64,000 nucleotides of DNA from an uncultured Oscillospiraceae bacterium (lineage in GTDB: Bacteria; Bacillota; Clostridia; Oscillospirales; Oscillospiraceae). Below the pieces are notes generated by a model, which did no database searches, was not told the origin of the DNA, and was given only the letters and a program-made list of their open reading frames with translations. The stretch is taken from assembly GCA_947632175.1 (NCBI GenBank), contig CANROC010000005.1, positions 1 to 64,000 of the forward strand, written 5' to 3'. Below are positions 52,299 through 61,574 of this stretch, piece after piece; the stretch's first letter is position 1, and each line of letters starts with the position of its first letter. Position numbers and translations under genes: made by a program.

Positions 52299-53618
52299 TC
52301 AGATCCTCTCTCCGGCGAGATCGCCGTCCAAATCGCCGCGTATCACCACGTCGTAAAATTCCCCCGCCGCGGCCTCGTCGGGGCTGCCGAAATAGATGAC
52401 CCCGTCCACGTCCGGGCTCTCGGCGAAGCTCCGGCCCACGTAGAGGCCCACGTCCGGGTCGAAGCCCTCGCACAGGACCCGGACGGTGGAGCCGAGGCGC
52501 GAGGCGTTATACTCCTCCATAATCCGCTCCTGGAGCTCGGAGATGAGCTCCGCGCGGCGCTGGGCCTCGGCGGCGTCCACGTGGGGCATGTCATAGGCCG
52601 GCGTGCCCTCCTCCGGGGAGAACGGGAAGACCCCGGCGCGCTCGATTTTCGCCTCCCGCAGAAAATCGCAAAGCTCCTCAAACTCCGCCTCCCCCTCGCC
52701 GGGAAGGCCGGTGATGAGGCTGGTGCGCAGGACAAGGCCGGGGATACGCGCGCGCAGCTTGGGAAGGAGCGCCCGGATGTCGTCTCCGGTGCCGCGGCGC
52801 TTCATATCCTTCAAAATCTTGTTGTTGATGTGCTGGATGGGGATGTCCAGGTACTTGAGGACCTTGGGTTCATTGGCGATGGTGTCGATGAGCTCGTCGG
52901 CGAGGCCGTCGGGGTAGAGGTAGTGGAGGCGGATCCACTCTACGCCGTCGATTTTGGCAAGCTCCCGGATAAGCTCCGCCAGCGCCCGCTTACGGTAGAG
53001 GTCCATGCCGTACATAGTGGGGTCCTGGGCCACGACGATGAGCTCCTTTATCCCCGTTTCCGCCAGGGCCCGGGCCTCGGAGAGGATGTTCTCCATGGGC
53101 CGCGAGCGAAAGCGCCCCCGGATGGAGGGGATGACGCAGTAGGCGCAGTTGTTGGAGCACCCCTCGGCGATCTTGATGTACGCCCAGCCCGGGCCGGTGG
53201 AGACGACGCGGCCGGCCTCGTCCAGGGCGGCGTTGATGTCGCCGTAGAGCTGGGGCTTTTTGCCGGCGAAAGCGTCCCGGAGGACCGCCACGATGTCCCG
53301 GACGCTGCCGGTGCCGAGAAGCGCGTCGATCTCCGGCATTTCCGTAAGGAGCTCCTCCCGGTAGCGCTGGGCCAGGCATCCGGTGACGATGAGCTTGCGA
53401 AGCTTCCCGGTTTTTTTGAGCTCCCCCATGGCCAGAATGTTCTCGATGGCCTCGGATTTGGCGCTTTCGATAAAGGCGCAGGTGTTCACAATGGCCGCGT
53501 CGGCCTCCTCCGGGTCGCCGGTGAGCTCGAAGCCGGCCTCGTCCAGGAGCGAGAGCATCTGCTCCGAGTCGATGAGGTTTTTGGCACAGCCCAGGGAAAT
53601 GAGACAGACCTTATTCAT
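52299..53618 (-). CDS. rimO: Ribosomal protein S12 methylthiotransferase RimO
   Basis: 439-residue radical-SAM methylthiotransferase acting on Asp of S12. N-terminal cluster cysteines C11, C47 and C81 (SLGCAKN, VNTCAF, TGCLAQ); radical-SAM C154/C158/C161 (GCSNNCAYC); C-terminal TRAM domain. The SLGCAKNLVDSE-type start separates RimO from MiaB, its paralogue at 33451. It overlaps recX by 8 nt. Confidence 0.95.
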   Translation of the reverse strand: MNKVCLISLGCAKNLIDSEQMLSLLDEAGFELTGDPEEADAAIVNTCAFIESAKSEAIENILAMGELKKTGKLRKLIVTGCLAQRYREELLTEMPEIDALLGTGSVRDIVAVLRDAFAGKKPQLYGDINAALDEAGRVVSTGPGWAYIKIAEGCSNNCAYCVIPSIRGRFRSRPMENILSEARALAETGIKELIVVAQDPTMYGMDLYRKRALAELIRELAKIDGVEWIRLHYLYPDGLADELIDTIANEPKVLKYLDIPIQHINNKILKDMKRRGTGDDIRALLPKLRARIPGLVLRTSLITGLPGEGEAEFEELCDFLREAKIERAGVFPFSPEEGTPAYDMPHVDAAEAQRRAELISELQERIMEEYNASRLGSTVRVLCEGFDPDVGLYVGRSFAESPDVDGVIYFGSPDEAAAGEFYDVVIRGDLDGDLAGERI

Positions 53619-54243
53619 CCTCCGTCACCTCCGTCAGTGAAAATCTATGGAGCGCGGCCTTGATGTCCGACCAGGAAAAGCCCCGCCGCAAAAGCATGTC
53701 CGTCAGGCGCTTGAGCTCCTTTTCGTCCGCCTCCCGGCCCCGCAGGCGGCGCCGGATGAGGGCGTCCAGCGTGTCCGTGTCCTCGGGAAGCTCCTCCAGG
53801 GCCTCCTCCCAGAGCTCGCGGGGCACGCCGCGGCGAAATAGCTCCTGGCGCACACGCCCGGGGCCGTAGCCCCGCCCGGTATAGTGGCGCACCAGGCTCG
53901 CGGCGTACTGGGCGTCGTTTAGATACCCCACGGCCTCCAGGTAATCCGCCGCCTCGGCGGCGTCCTCCGGCGTCTCGCCCTTTTCCAGGAGCTTGTCCAC
54001 GAGCTCCCGGCGGGACATGGCCCGCGCGCCCAGCATCCGCAGAGCCCGGGCCTTGGCGTTCATTTTGGACGCGGCGGCGCGGAGGGCCTCAAACTCCTCC
54101 TCCTCAAAGCGCCGGCCGGTGTAGACCGAAAAGTCGGCGATGAGGGCCAGGGAGAGCTTTACCGACTCCCCGGTGTCGAAGTCCGCGTACCAGCGGTCCT
54201 TGACGTTCTTCGATTCCGTCAGCTTTGTGACGATGTGCTCCAT
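53611..54243 (-). CDS. recX: RecA regulator RecX
   Basis: 210 residues composed of three-helix RecX repeats (ARALRMLGARAMSRRELVDKLLEKG, YLNDAQYAASLVRHYTGRGYGPGRVRQELFRRGV, LIRRRLRGREADEKELKRLTDMLLRRGFSWSDIKAAL). It caps or destabilises RecA filaments. Its start overlaps the recA stop (TGATG), so it is translationally coupled to its partner. Confidence 0.93.
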   Translation of the reverse strand: MEHIVTKLTESKNVKDRWYADFDTGESVKLSLALIADFSVYTGRRFEEEEFEALRAAASKMNAKARALRMLGARAMSRRELVDKLLEKGETPEDAAEAADYLEAVGYLNDAQYAASLVRHYTGRGYGPGRVRQELFRRGVPRELWEEALEELPEDTDTLDALIRRRLRGREADEKELKRLTDMLLRRGFSWSDIKAALHRFSLTEVTEDE

Positions 54244-55349
54244 CAGCCCTCAAAATCCTCGGCGGACACGTCCACCGCGCGGCCCGCCGCGCGCGCCGCC
54301 GCCTGGGCCTGGGGGGAGAGGAGCTTGAAGGAGTTGGCGCGAATGGCGGCCTCCAGCTTCTCGGCCTCGTCGGGGTTGTCCATGAGGTACTGCTTCATGC
54401 CGTCCTTGCCCTGGATGCGCGCGTCGCCGTAGGTGAACCACGCGCCGCCCTTTTCGATGAGCTCCAGCTTCACGCCCAGGTCCACCAGCTCGCTATACCG
54501 GCTGATGCCCTCGCCGTACATGATGTCAAATTCCGCCTCCCGGAACGGGGGCGCCACCTTGTTCTTCACGATCTTGGCGCGGGTGCGGTTGCCGATGACC
54601 TCGGAGCCGTTTTTCAGCGTCTCGACCCGGCGCATGTCGATGCGCACGGAGGCGAAATATTTAAGCGCCCGCCCGCCGGGGGTGGTCTCGGGGTTGCCGT
54701 ACATGACGCCGATCTTCTCGCGGAGCTGGTTGATGAAGATGACGATGCAGTTGGTCTTGGAGATGACGCCGGCCAGCTTCCGGAGGGCCTGACTCATGAG
54801 CCGCGCTACCACGCCCACGGAGCTGTCGCCCATCTCGCCCTCGATCTCCGTCCGGGGCACGAGAGCCGCCACGGAGTCCACCACCACCACGTCCACCGCG
54901 CCGGAACGGACCAGCGTCTCGGTGATGGCCAGGGCGTCCTCGCCGGTGTCCGGCTGGGAGATGAGGAGGTTTTCGATGTTCACGCCCAGCGCCCGGGCGT
55001 AGGCCGGCTCCAGGGCGTGCTCCACGTCGATGTACGCCGCCTCGCCGCCGCGCTTCTGGGCCTGGCCCACGATGTGCAGGGCTAAAGTGGTCTTGCCGCA
55101 GGACTCGGGGCCGTAGATCTCGATGATGCGCCCTTTCGGCACGCCGCCGATGCCCAGGGCGAAGTCCAACGACAGCGAGCCCGTGGGCAGGGCCTCCACG
55201 TTCACCTGCATCCCGTCGCCGAGGCGCATGATGGAGCCCTTGCCGTAGCTGCGCTCGATCTGGGAGATGGCCGTCTCCAGGGCTTTCTTCTTCGCTTCCT
55301 TATCCGCCGGGATCTCCAGGGACACCGGCGCGGCCTTTTTCGTTGCCAT
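54243..55349 (-). CDS. recA: Recombinase RecA
   Basis: 368 residues. Walker [10 protein letters not shown] (80-88), [17 protein letters not shown], Walker [14 protein letters not shown], the L2 region and [20 protein letters not shown] are canonical. The ATG follows AAGGAGG. TATAAC at about 55385 on the minus strand could be its -10. I saw no GAAC-N4-GTTC SOS box, so LexA control is not evident from the sequence. Confidence 0.97.
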   Translation of the reverse strand: MATKKAAPVSLEIPADKEAKKKALETAISQIERSYGKGSIMRLGDGMQVNVEALPTGSLSLDFALGIGGVPKGRIIEIYGPESCGKTTLALHIVGQAQKRGGEAAYIDVEHALEPAYARALGVNIENLLISQPDTGEDALAITETLVRSGAVDVVVVDSVAALVPRTEIEGEMGDSSVGVVARLMSQALRKLAGVISKTNCIVIFINQLREKIGVMYGNPETTPGGRALKYFASVRIDMRRVETLKNGSEVIGNRTRAKIVKNKVAPPFREAEFDIMYGEGISRYSELVDLGVKLELIEKGGAWFTYGDARIQGKDGMKQYLMDNPDEAEKLEAAIRANSFKLLSPQAQAAARAAGRAVDVSAEDFEG

Positions 55350-55403
55350 AGTAGTGGTTCCTCCTTATTTCTTCGGTTAGGTTATACGGAAAAACGCGAT
55401 TTC

Positions 55404-56258
55404 TCAAAGCGCCCCGACGACGACCCGCTCGGTGCCGCCCAAGTCCCGCACGGCGGCGGTTTTGGAAAAGCCCTCGCCTTTGAGCAGGTCCAAAATGGCC
55501 GGGGCCTGGCCCTCGCCGCACTCGAAGAGCATGACGCCGTTTTCCTTGAGGATGCCCTTCCAGCCGGGGATGACAGCGCGGTAGAAGTCCAGCCCGTCCG
55601 CGCCGCCGTCCAGGGCCGCGCGGGGCTCAAAGTCCCGCACGCCCGGGTCCAGCGTGTCGATCTCGGCGCTGGGGACGTAGGGCGGGTTGCAGACGATGAT
55701 GTCGAATTTGCCCAGGAGCACCGGCGGGGCCTTTTTGGCGTCGGCCTCGATGCACACGGCGTTGCGGGCCACGCTGTTGCGGGCCACGTTCTCCCGGGCC
55801 ACCCGCAGGGCCGCCATAGAGTTGTCCACCAGCACTACCCGGCAGGTCTGGACGGTCTTGGCCAGGGCGATGCCCACGCATCCCGTGCCGCAGCACAGGT
55901 CCAGCACACGGCACCCCTCGGTGGACTGGCGGGCGCGCTTGATGGCAAGCTCACATAGAAGCTCCGTATCCGACCGGGGGATCAGCGTCTGGCGGTCCAC
56001 GGTGAAAGGAAGGCCCATAAACTCCCACTCCCCCAGGACGTAGGCGATGGGCTCGCCATTGAGCCGCCGCTTCACCATGGCGTTCACCCGCTCCTCGGTG
56101 CTGTCCAGGGCGTAGAGGCTCATGTCCCGCATGAGCTCCTCCCGGCGCTTTCCGGCGGCGGCCCCCAGGATGAGCCTGGCCTCCAGGTTGTGATCCTCCA
56201 CCCCGCCGGCCTTCAGCGTCCGGCGCAGGTCCAGGTAAATATCGTTGTATGTCTTTAT
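55404..56258 (-). CDS. prmC: Release factor glutamine methyltransferase PrmC, probable AUA start
   Basis: SAM methyltransferase that modifies the GGQ glutamine of release factors. SAM loop VLDLCCGTGCVGIALAK and the catalytic NPPYVPS are present. The first ordinary start (GTG at 56201) would cut off the first helix. Extending upstream, the frame reads IKTYNDIYLDLRRTLKAGG, the expected PrmC N-terminus, and begins at an ATA codon (56258) with AAAGGGG 8 nt before it. No ATG, GTG or TTG lies in frame there. With that start it is 284 residues, normal for PrmC. DUF1385-prmC is a familiar Firmicute pair. Confidence 0.88.
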   Translation of the reverse strand: MKTYNDIYLDLRRTLKAGGVEDHNLEARLILGAAAGKRREELMRDMSLYALDSTEERVNAMVKRRLNGEPIAYVLGEWEFMGLPFTVDRQTLIPRSDTELLCELAIKRARQSTEGCRVLDLCCGTGCVGIALAKTVQTCRVVLVDNSMAALRVARENVARNSVARNAVCIEADAKKAPPVLLGKFDIIVCNPPYVPSAEIDTLDPGVRDFEPRAALDGGADGLDFYRAVIPGWKGILKENGVMLFECGEGQAPAILDLLKGEGFSKTAAVRDLGGTERVVVGAL

Positions 56259-56274
56259 CCCACTCGCCCCTTTC

Positions 56275-57219
56275 TTACCATTTGTCCCGGCCCGTCTCCT
56301 CCGGGATGACCTCTTTGAGGGCGGCGATGGCCACCTCCAGCATACTCTCGTCGGGCTCGGCGGTGGTGACGCGCTGGAGCGCCTTGCCCGGGGCGGAGAG
56401 GACGGCGGTGAGCGCGTTGTCGTGCCGCCCGGCGTACTTGATGAGCTCGTAGCTGATGCCCACGATGACGGGCAGAAGGGCGATGCGCAGGATGAGCCGG
56501 ATCCACACGTTGGTCCAGCTCACCACGCTGGTGACGAGGATGGAGACGATCATCACGAGGAAGAGGAAGCTCGTCCCGCACCTGGGGTGGAACCGGGACT
56601 GGGCCATGGCGTTCTCCGGCGTCAGGGGCAGACCCTTTTCGTAGCAGAAGATGGTCTTGTGCTCCGCCCCGTGGTACATCCAGACGCGCTTGATCTCCTT
56701 CATCTTCGAGGCGAGGATGATGTACGCAAGGAAGATGACGATGCGGATGACGCCCTCGATGAGGTTGCGCAAGATGCGGCTTTTCACGAATTTGGCGAAG
56801 AGCCCCGCCAGCACCGTGGGCAGGAGGAAGAAGAGCCCCACCGCCAACAGGATGCCGAGAAAGACGGAGACGCCGATGACGGCCTTTTCCCCTTTTTCGC
56901 CGCCCAGGTGCTTTTCCAGCCACAGGTCAAGCTTGGAGGGGTCCTCCGTCTCCTCCTCCGGGAGGAAGGACGCGGAGTAGGTGAGGGCCTTCACGCCGTT
57001 GACCATCGTCTCTATAAAGTTCACCGTGCCCCGGATAAAGGGCCAGCCCAGAATGGGGATCTTCTGCCGGATGGCCTTCACGGGCTCGACCTTCGTCTCC
57101 AGCTCCCCGTCGGGCTTGCGCACCACAATGGCCTGCTTGTCCGGCCCGCGCATCAGGATCCCCTCCATCAGCGCCTGTCCGCCGATGGAGGTGCGGAATT
57201 TTACGTTGTCCTTTGACAA
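56275..57219 (-). CDS. DUF1385 membrane protein
   Basis: 314 residues. TSIGGQALMEGILMRGP at the N-terminus, three or four membrane helices in the middle and C-terminal half, and the conserved MYHGAEHKTIFCYEKGLPLTPENA..RFHPRCGTSFLFLVM block define DUF1385. The His/Cys-rich block could bind metal; function is unknown although the family is widespread. TTG start, preceded by AGGAGG at 8 nt. Usually found beside prmC/prfA, as here. Confidence 0.9.
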   Translation of the reverse strand: MSKDNVKFRTSIGGQALMEGILMRGPDKQAIVVRKPDGELETKVEPVKAIRQKIPILGWPFIRGTVNFIETMVNGVKALTYSASFLPEEETEDPSKLDLWLEKHLGGEKGEKAVIGVSVFLGILLAVGLFFLLPTVLAGLFAKFVKSRILRNLIEGVIRIVIFLAYIILASKMKEIKRVWMYHGAEHKTIFCYEKGLPLTPENAMAQSRFHPRCGTSFLFLVMIVSILVTSVVSWTNVWIRLILRIALLPVIVGISYELIKYAGRHDNALTAVLSAPGKALQRVTTAEPDESMLEVAIAALKEVIPEETGRDKW

Positions 57220-57244
57220 TTTATGTGCCTCCTATGTCGTTCGG

Positions 57245-58681
57245 TCATTCAAAGGTTGGCTCCACGGGGATGCGGATGGTCACCAGCGTGCCGCCGCCCT
57301 CTGCGTTGGAGAGGGTGAGGTCGCCGCCGTGGAACTTGATGATCTCGTCGCAGACGGCGAGTCCGATGCCGCTGCCCCGGGCCTTGGAGCTGCCCTTGTA
57401 GAACTTGAGCTTTACCCACTCCAGCTCGTCCTCCGGGATGCCGGGGCCGTAGTCCCGGAAGGTGAGGAAGACGTTCTCCCCGTCGGTGCGGGTGGCCACG
57501 GTGATGCGCCCGCCCTCCCGGGCGTATTTGGCGGCGTTGTCGAAGATGTTGTAGAAGACCTGCCGGAGCCGCGCCGGGTCGGCGCTCACCAGGGGCAGCT
57601 CCTCGTCGCAGGGCTCGTACTCCACGGTCATGTCGTCCTGGCGCAGGAGCTCCCGGTAGGCGAAGATGGTGTCCTCCAGCTCCGCGGCGATGTCGCAGGG
57701 CTGGGCGTTCAGGGTAAAGCGCCCGTCCTGGATCCTGGTGAACTCCAAAAGCTCCTCCACCATTTTGGTGAGCCGCCGCGCCTCCTGGAGGATGATGCCC
57801 ATGCCGCGCTTCGTCTCCTCGTCCAGGCCCTCCTCGTAGATGATCGTCTCCGCCCAGCCGGTGATGGCGGTGAGGGGGGTGCGCAGCTCGTGGGAGACGG
57901 AGGAGATGAACTCCGACTGGGCCTTCTCGGACTGGCTGATCTTCAACGACATCTCGTTGATGGCTTTCACCATGTCGCCCATCTCGTCCCGGTAGTGCTT
58001 ACCGATCTGGATGCCGTAGCTGCCGCCGGAGATCTGCTTGGCGGCGGCGGTGATCTCCCGCACCGGCTCCACCACACTGCGCAAAAAGACCATGCTGATG
58101 ATGGCCACCAGCAGCAGCACCGCAAAGCCCATGCCAACGGCCACCAGGACGTTGGTGCGCACCAGACGGTCGGCCACCTTCAGGCTCGTCACGTAGCGCA
58201 TGACGCCGATGATCTGGCCGTTTGCGTACACCATAGGCGCGGAGACGCTCATCAGGTGCTCCCCGGTGGAGTCGGAGTATCCGTCCCAGGGAGAGATCTC
58301 CCCGGTGGTCAGGGCCGCCCGGATGTCCTCCGTCCCCGGGGCGGACCCGGCGGTCATGGAGTGGGAGCTGAGCTCGATCTGCCCGGAGGTGTTGATGAAC
58401 TGGAGCTCCAGACGGTTGACGTCGTCAAAGTTGGCGATGTACATGTAGGCGCTGTCGTAATATTCGGCATACGTGCGGGTGATGTAATTTTCAAAGAAGT
58501 CCGACGCCGTCCGGGCCTTGGCGTAGAGCCCCTCGCGCATGTTGAGATAGATGGAGCTGGCCATGGACACCGAGTACGCCGCCACCGCCACCACCACCAC
58601 AAGGACCATGACGAGCATGGTGGTCAGCATATACCGTTTGCTCAGCCCCCCGATCCTCAGGGAGTGCCGTTTCCCCGCCAC
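57245..58681 (-). CDS. Sensor histidine kinase
   Basis: 478 residues: TM1 (about 17-42), an external sensor domain (about 43-175, PAS/Cache-like with DFFENYITRTYAEYYDSAYMY), TM2 (about 178-200), HAMP, HisKA with the phospho-acceptor His in SSVSHELRTPLTAITGW, and HATPase_c with NIFDNAAKYA and GSGIGLAVCDEI. GTG start behind AAAGGAG. It follows its response regulator by 36 nt. Confidence 0.94.
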   Translation of the reverse strand: MAGKRHSLRIGGLSKRYMLTTMLVMVLVVVVAVAAYSVSMASSIYLNMREGLYAKARTASDFFENYITRTYAEYYDSAYMYIANFDDVNRLELQFINTSGQIELSSHSMTAGSAPGTEDIRAALTTGEISPWDGYSDSTGEHLMSVSAPMVYANGQIIGVMRYVTSLKVADRLVRTNVLVAVGMGFAVLLLVAIISMVFLRSVVEPVREITAAAKQISGGSYGIQIGKHYRDEMGDMVKAINEMSLKISQSEKAQSEFISSVSHELRTPLTAITGWAETIIYEEGLDEETKRGMGIILQEARRLTKMVEELLEFTRIQDGRFTLNAQPCDIAAELEDTIFAYRELLRQDDMTVEYEPCDEELPLVSADPARLRQVFYNIFDNAAKYAREGGRITVATRTDGENVFLTFRDYGPGIPEDELEWVKLKFYKGSSKARGSGIGLAVCDEIIKFHGGDLTLSNAEGGGTLVTIRIPVEPTFE

Positions 58682-58717
58682 GCCGTCATCTCCTTTCTCA
58701 CGGGCTTGCGAAACTGC

Positions 58718-59404
58718 TTAAAAGCCCCACTTGTACCCGTAACCCCAAACGGTGGTGATGTACGTGGGGTTGGTGGGGTCGTCCTCGATCTTGATGCGAA
58801 GCCTACGGATGTTCACGTCCACGATCTTCAGCTCTCCAAAATAGTCCCGCCCCCAGACGGCGTTGAGGATGTCCTCCCGGGAGAGGGCGCGGCCGGGGTT
58901 GTCCATGAAAAGCTTGATGATGGAGTACTCCACCTGCGTCAGGCGCACACGCTCGCCGTTTTTCTCCACGGTCCTGTTGCGGGCGTTGAGCCGAAAGGGG
59001 CCCTGGATGATGAGGTCGGAGGGGGCGTCGTCCCCGCCGCCTACCCGGCGGAAGAGGGCGTCGATGCGGGCCGTCAGCTCCGCCGGGGAGAAGGGCTTGG
59101 TCACATAGTCGTCGGCGCCGGTCATGAGGCCCGTGACCTTGTCCATCTCCTGAGTGCGGGCGGTGAGCATGATGATGCCCATCTTGGAGTTGACAGCCCT
59201 GATTTGCCGGCAGACCTCGAAGCCGTCCATATCCGGGAGCATGATATCGAGAAGCGCCACCTTGATATCCGGGTTCTCCTCCAGCGCCTTCAGCGCCTCG
59301 GCGCCGGTGCCGGCCTCCACCGGGTCGTAGCCGGAGCGTTTTAAGTTGATGACCACGAAGCTGCGGATGCTGGTCTCGTCTTCAAGTACAAGGATCTTTT
59401 TCAT
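58718..59404 (-). CDS. OmpR/PhoB-type response regulator
   Basis: 228 residues. Receiver domain: acidic pair in LVLEDETS, phospho-acceptor Asp in ALLDIMLPDMDG, Lys in VTKPFS. Winged-helix DNA-binding domain: RTVEKNGERVRLTQVEYSIIKLF..IVDVNIRRLRIKIEDDPTNPTYITTVWGYGYKW. The start at 59404 follows AGGAGGAACAGAGGAGAC. It lies between a lipoprotein gene and its kinase; the targets are unknown. Confidence 0.94.
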   Translation of the reverse strand: MKKILVLEDETSIRSFVVINLKRSGYDPVEAGTGAEALKALEENPDIKVALLDIMLPDMDGFEVCRQIRAVNSKMGIIMLTARTQEMDKVTGLMTGADDYVTKPFSPAELTARIDALFRRVGGGDDAPSDLIIQGPFRLNARNRTVEKNGERVRLTQVEYSIIKLFMDNPGRALSREDILNAVWGRDYFGELKIVDVNIRRLRIKIEDDPTNPTYITTVWGYGYKWGF

Positions 59405-59421
59405 GTCTCCTCTGTTCCTCC

Positions 59422-60750
59422 TTATGTCTCGCCGGTGACCCACTCGGAGTAGAGGTACCGGAAGTTCTCCCGCAGAAGCTGGGCGCTCACCGGGAGGGGA
59501 AAGTCCTGACCGCTTGCCAATATCTTGGCGGCGTAGACCGTCTCCTCCTCCTCGTGGAGGATAAACCGCCCGCCGGTGGAGCCCCGCTCCCGCCGGTTGG
59601 CGCCGGTGAGAGTGTAGACCGCCAGGAAATCCTGGCCGCGCTCGCCCTCCGCGCCCAATGTGGAGAAGACGACGGTGCGCTCTCCCGCCTGGCCGTCCTC
59701 CCGGGAGACGCAGATATTGCCGATCCACTCCCGCGGCAGGACAAGATACCAGGAGTCGGCGTAGTTGTGGTAGGTGGCGGCCATGAGCCGCCGGCCGCCG
59801 TAGCTGTAGTAGGCGTACCACTCCAGCATGTAGTAGGCGGTGTCCGAGGCGGAGGGGAGCGCCACGGGATTGGGCACGTCCAGGATGCCGTCGCCGTTGA
59901 TGTCCCGGCAATAGGGCTTGTAGGTCCGCACCGTGGCGGTGCTCTGGCCCACCGAGTCGTCCAGAGTGATGTTCACCAGCCTCTCGCCCCGGTAGGTGAG
60001 GATGTCCGTCACCAGGCCGCTGCCGTTGAAGGTGTTCTCCAGCAGCACCGCGTTGGCCCCGCCCAGGAGGGGCGTACTGCGTACCCGCTCGATGGCCTCG
60101 CTGCCCGCGGACAGCCGCGCCGTGGTGCTGACGATCTCCCCGTCGGCGGTGAGGATGTAGTGCTCCGCCTCCCCGGTGAGGTCCGAGGAACTCAGGCGCA
60201 GGGCCAAAATCTCGCTTTGCCCGTCTCCGGTGAGCTCGCAGACGGTGTAGGCGGTGTAGTTGGTGTTGATGAGGCGGTTGACCTGCCAGCTCTTCACGGA
60301 GTAGACAGAGAGCATATTGAGCCCCGCGCCCATCTGCCAGCCCACGGCCACCTCCCGGACGCCGTCGCCGTCCATGTCGAGGTAGGATACGCTGTCGATG
60401 CCCGTGCCCTCGCCCTCGATGCGGGCGATCTCGGCGTAGCCGTCCTCAAAGGCGCCGAAGATTACCACCTTCATGGGCTTCTCCGCCCCCGCCACGTTGA
60501 AAAAGGCCAGCACCTCCGGGCGTCCGTCCCCGTCCAGGTCCTCCCGCTGGATGGACTGGCGGTTGGCCCCGGAGGTAGGGGCGGCGTACTCCGCCCCGGC
60601 GGACAGGAACGCGTCCACCGCGCCCTGGAGCTTCAGATACTGCTCGGACAGCTCCGGCAGGGCGTAGAGGTCGTCCGCTGCCGTCTCCATACAGCCGGCG
60701 AGCGTCAGCGTCAGCGCCGCGGTCAGCAGCCAAATCGTGATTCTTTTCAT
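59422..60750 (-). CDS. VCBS/FG-GAP-like lipoprotein upstream of a two-component system
   Basis: 442 residues. Lipobox LAGC (Cys20). Three acidic calcium-loop-like motifs, DLDGDGRPE, DMDGDGVRE and DINGDGILD, plus ELTGDGQSE, resemble FG-GAP/VCBS or dockerin-type loops spaced along a probable beta-propeller. First gene of the set with the response regulator and kinase, 17 nt before the former. An extracytoplasmic ligand or calcium-sensing partner of the kinase is a reasonable guess, not shown. The ATG follows AAGGAGG. Confidence 0.78.
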   Translation of the reverse strand: MKRITIWLLTAALTLTLAGCMETAADDLYALPELSEQYLKLQGAVDAFLSAGAEYAAPTSGANRQSIQREDLDGDGRPEVLAFFNVAGAEKPMKVVIFGAFEDGYAEIARIEGEGTGIDSVSYLDMDGDGVREVAVGWQMGAGLNMLSVYSVKSWQVNRLINTNYTAYTVCELTGDGQSEILALRLSSSDLTGEAEHYILTADGEIVSTTARLSAGSEAIERVRSTPLLGGANAVLLENTFNGSGLVTDILTYRGERLVNITLDDSVGQSTATVRTYKPYCRDINGDGILDVPNPVALPSASDTAYYMLEWYAYYSYGGRRLMAATYHNYADSWYLVLPREWIGNICVSREDGQAGERTVVFSTLGAEGERGQDFLAVYTLTGANRRERGSTGGRFILHEEEETVYAAKILASGQDFPLPVSAQLLRENFRYLYSEWVTGET

Positions 60751-60783
60751 CGCGGCGCCTCCTTGACATATTCATTCATGATA

Positions 60784-60789
60784 AGTATA
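60784..60789 (-). promoter_or_regulatory. Extended -10 promoter for the lipoprotein/two-component operon
   Basis: TGATATACT on the minus strand, an extended -10 box with no good -35, 34 nt upstream of the lipoprotein start. Confidence 0.6.
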
Positions 60790-60834
60790 TCACAAAGAAA
60801 GCGATTTGGGTAGTGTTTTATTTCCGAAATGTGC

Positions 60835-60840
60835 TATAAT
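60835..60840 (+). promoter_or_regulatory. Extended -10 promoter for the PPTase gene
   Basis: TGCTATAAT (TATAAT at 60835-60840) is an extended -10 box with a poor -35, 34 nt before the start; divergent from the lipoprotein promoter. Confidence 0.65.
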
Positions 60841-60874
60841 CATATAAAGTTCACAATTGAAAGGAGGCGCGGAC

Positions 60875-61393
60875 ATGATCGAGGCGTTTATTGCCGATAT
60901 CGGCGGGAAGAAGCCGGCCCACGCCCTGCTGGCCGCCGCCGTCCAAAGGGTCTACGGCATCCCCTGCCCGGCCCTGGCCTACGCCGACAGCGGCAAGCCC
61001 TTTTTCCCCGCCCGGCCGGACATCTGCTTCTCTCTCAGCCACACGAAAAGCCGCGTCATGGTCTGCGTCAGCGACCGCCCCTGCGGCTGCGACGTGGAGG
61101 ACATCCGCCCCCTGCGCCCGTCGGTGGTGGAGCGGGTCTGCGCCCCGGAGGAGCTGGCGTCCTTCTCCTTTTTCGAGCTGTGGACGCTGAAAGAGAGCTT
61201 TCTGAAGCTCCACGGCGCCCTGCCCCATCCCTTCTGGACCGCCCGCTTCACCCGCGAGGGCGGGGCCGTCCTGACCCCGGACAAGTCCGTCCGCGCCGCC
61301 CTCTACCCCCTGGACAATGCCTTCGCCGCCCTCTGCACCCCCCTCCAACCCCCCGCCACGCTCACAACCATTAACGCAAATTTTCTCATTTGA
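60875..61393 (+). CDS. 4'-phosphopantetheinyl transferase (Sfp-like)
   Basis: 172 residues; transfers phosphopantetheine from CoA to a carrier-protein Ser. Core motifs: FSLSHTKSRVMVCVS, GCDVEDIRP (Mg-binding Asp73 and Glu75) and FELWTLKESFLKLHG (WxxKES, Lys106/Glu107). Shorter than the 220-230 of typical Sfp; the N-terminal half is compact. The ATG at 60875 follows AAAGGAGG. No carrier-protein or NRPS gene is nearby, so its substrate is unknown. Confidence 0.88.
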   Translation: MIEAFIADIGGKKPAHALLAAAVQRVYGIPCPALAYADSGKPFFPARPDICFSLSHTKSRVMVCVSDRPCGCDVEDIRPLRPSVVERVCAPEELASFSFFELWTLKESFLKLHGALPHPFWTARFTREGGAVLTPDKSVRAALYPLDNAFAALCTPLQPPATLTTINANFLI

Positions 61394-61396
61394 CCC

Positions 61397-61425
61397 TTGC
61401 ATTTCCCCATAAAACAGGTTATAAT
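61397..61425 (+). promoter_or_regulatory. Sigma-A promoter for tRNA-Leu
   Basis: TTGCAT (61397-61402), a 17-nt spacer, TATAAT (61420-61425), 12 nt before the mature 5' end. Confidence 0.88.
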
Positions 61426-61437
61426 ACCCCTACACCC

Positions 61438-61522
61438 GCCGGTGTGATGGAATTGGTAGACGTGCTTGACTCAAAATCAAGTGCCGCAAGGCGTGCCGGT
61501 TCGAGTCCGGCCACCGGCACCA
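61438..61522 (+). tRNA. tRNA-Leu(CAA)
   Basis: Acceptor GCCGGTG (61438-61444) pairs with CACCGGC (61512-61518), followed by A and an encoded CCA. The anticodon arm CTTGA-CTCAAAA-TCAAG gives anticodon CAA (61472-61474). The long class II variable arm and GGTTCGAGTCC T-loop are present. Confidence 0.97.
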
Positions 61523-61574
61523 GAATGGCAGGTTAAAACTACTATATGTGGTGAAAACGCCTGCGCCGCAAGGG

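Noticed and set aside
56981-59344. A 787-codon plus-strand frame across the kinase and regulator genes
   Set aside because: It lies opposite a complete histidine kinase and response regulator with all catalytic motifs, and its own composition (Gly/Val/His/Asp) is that of a reverse-strand shadow.
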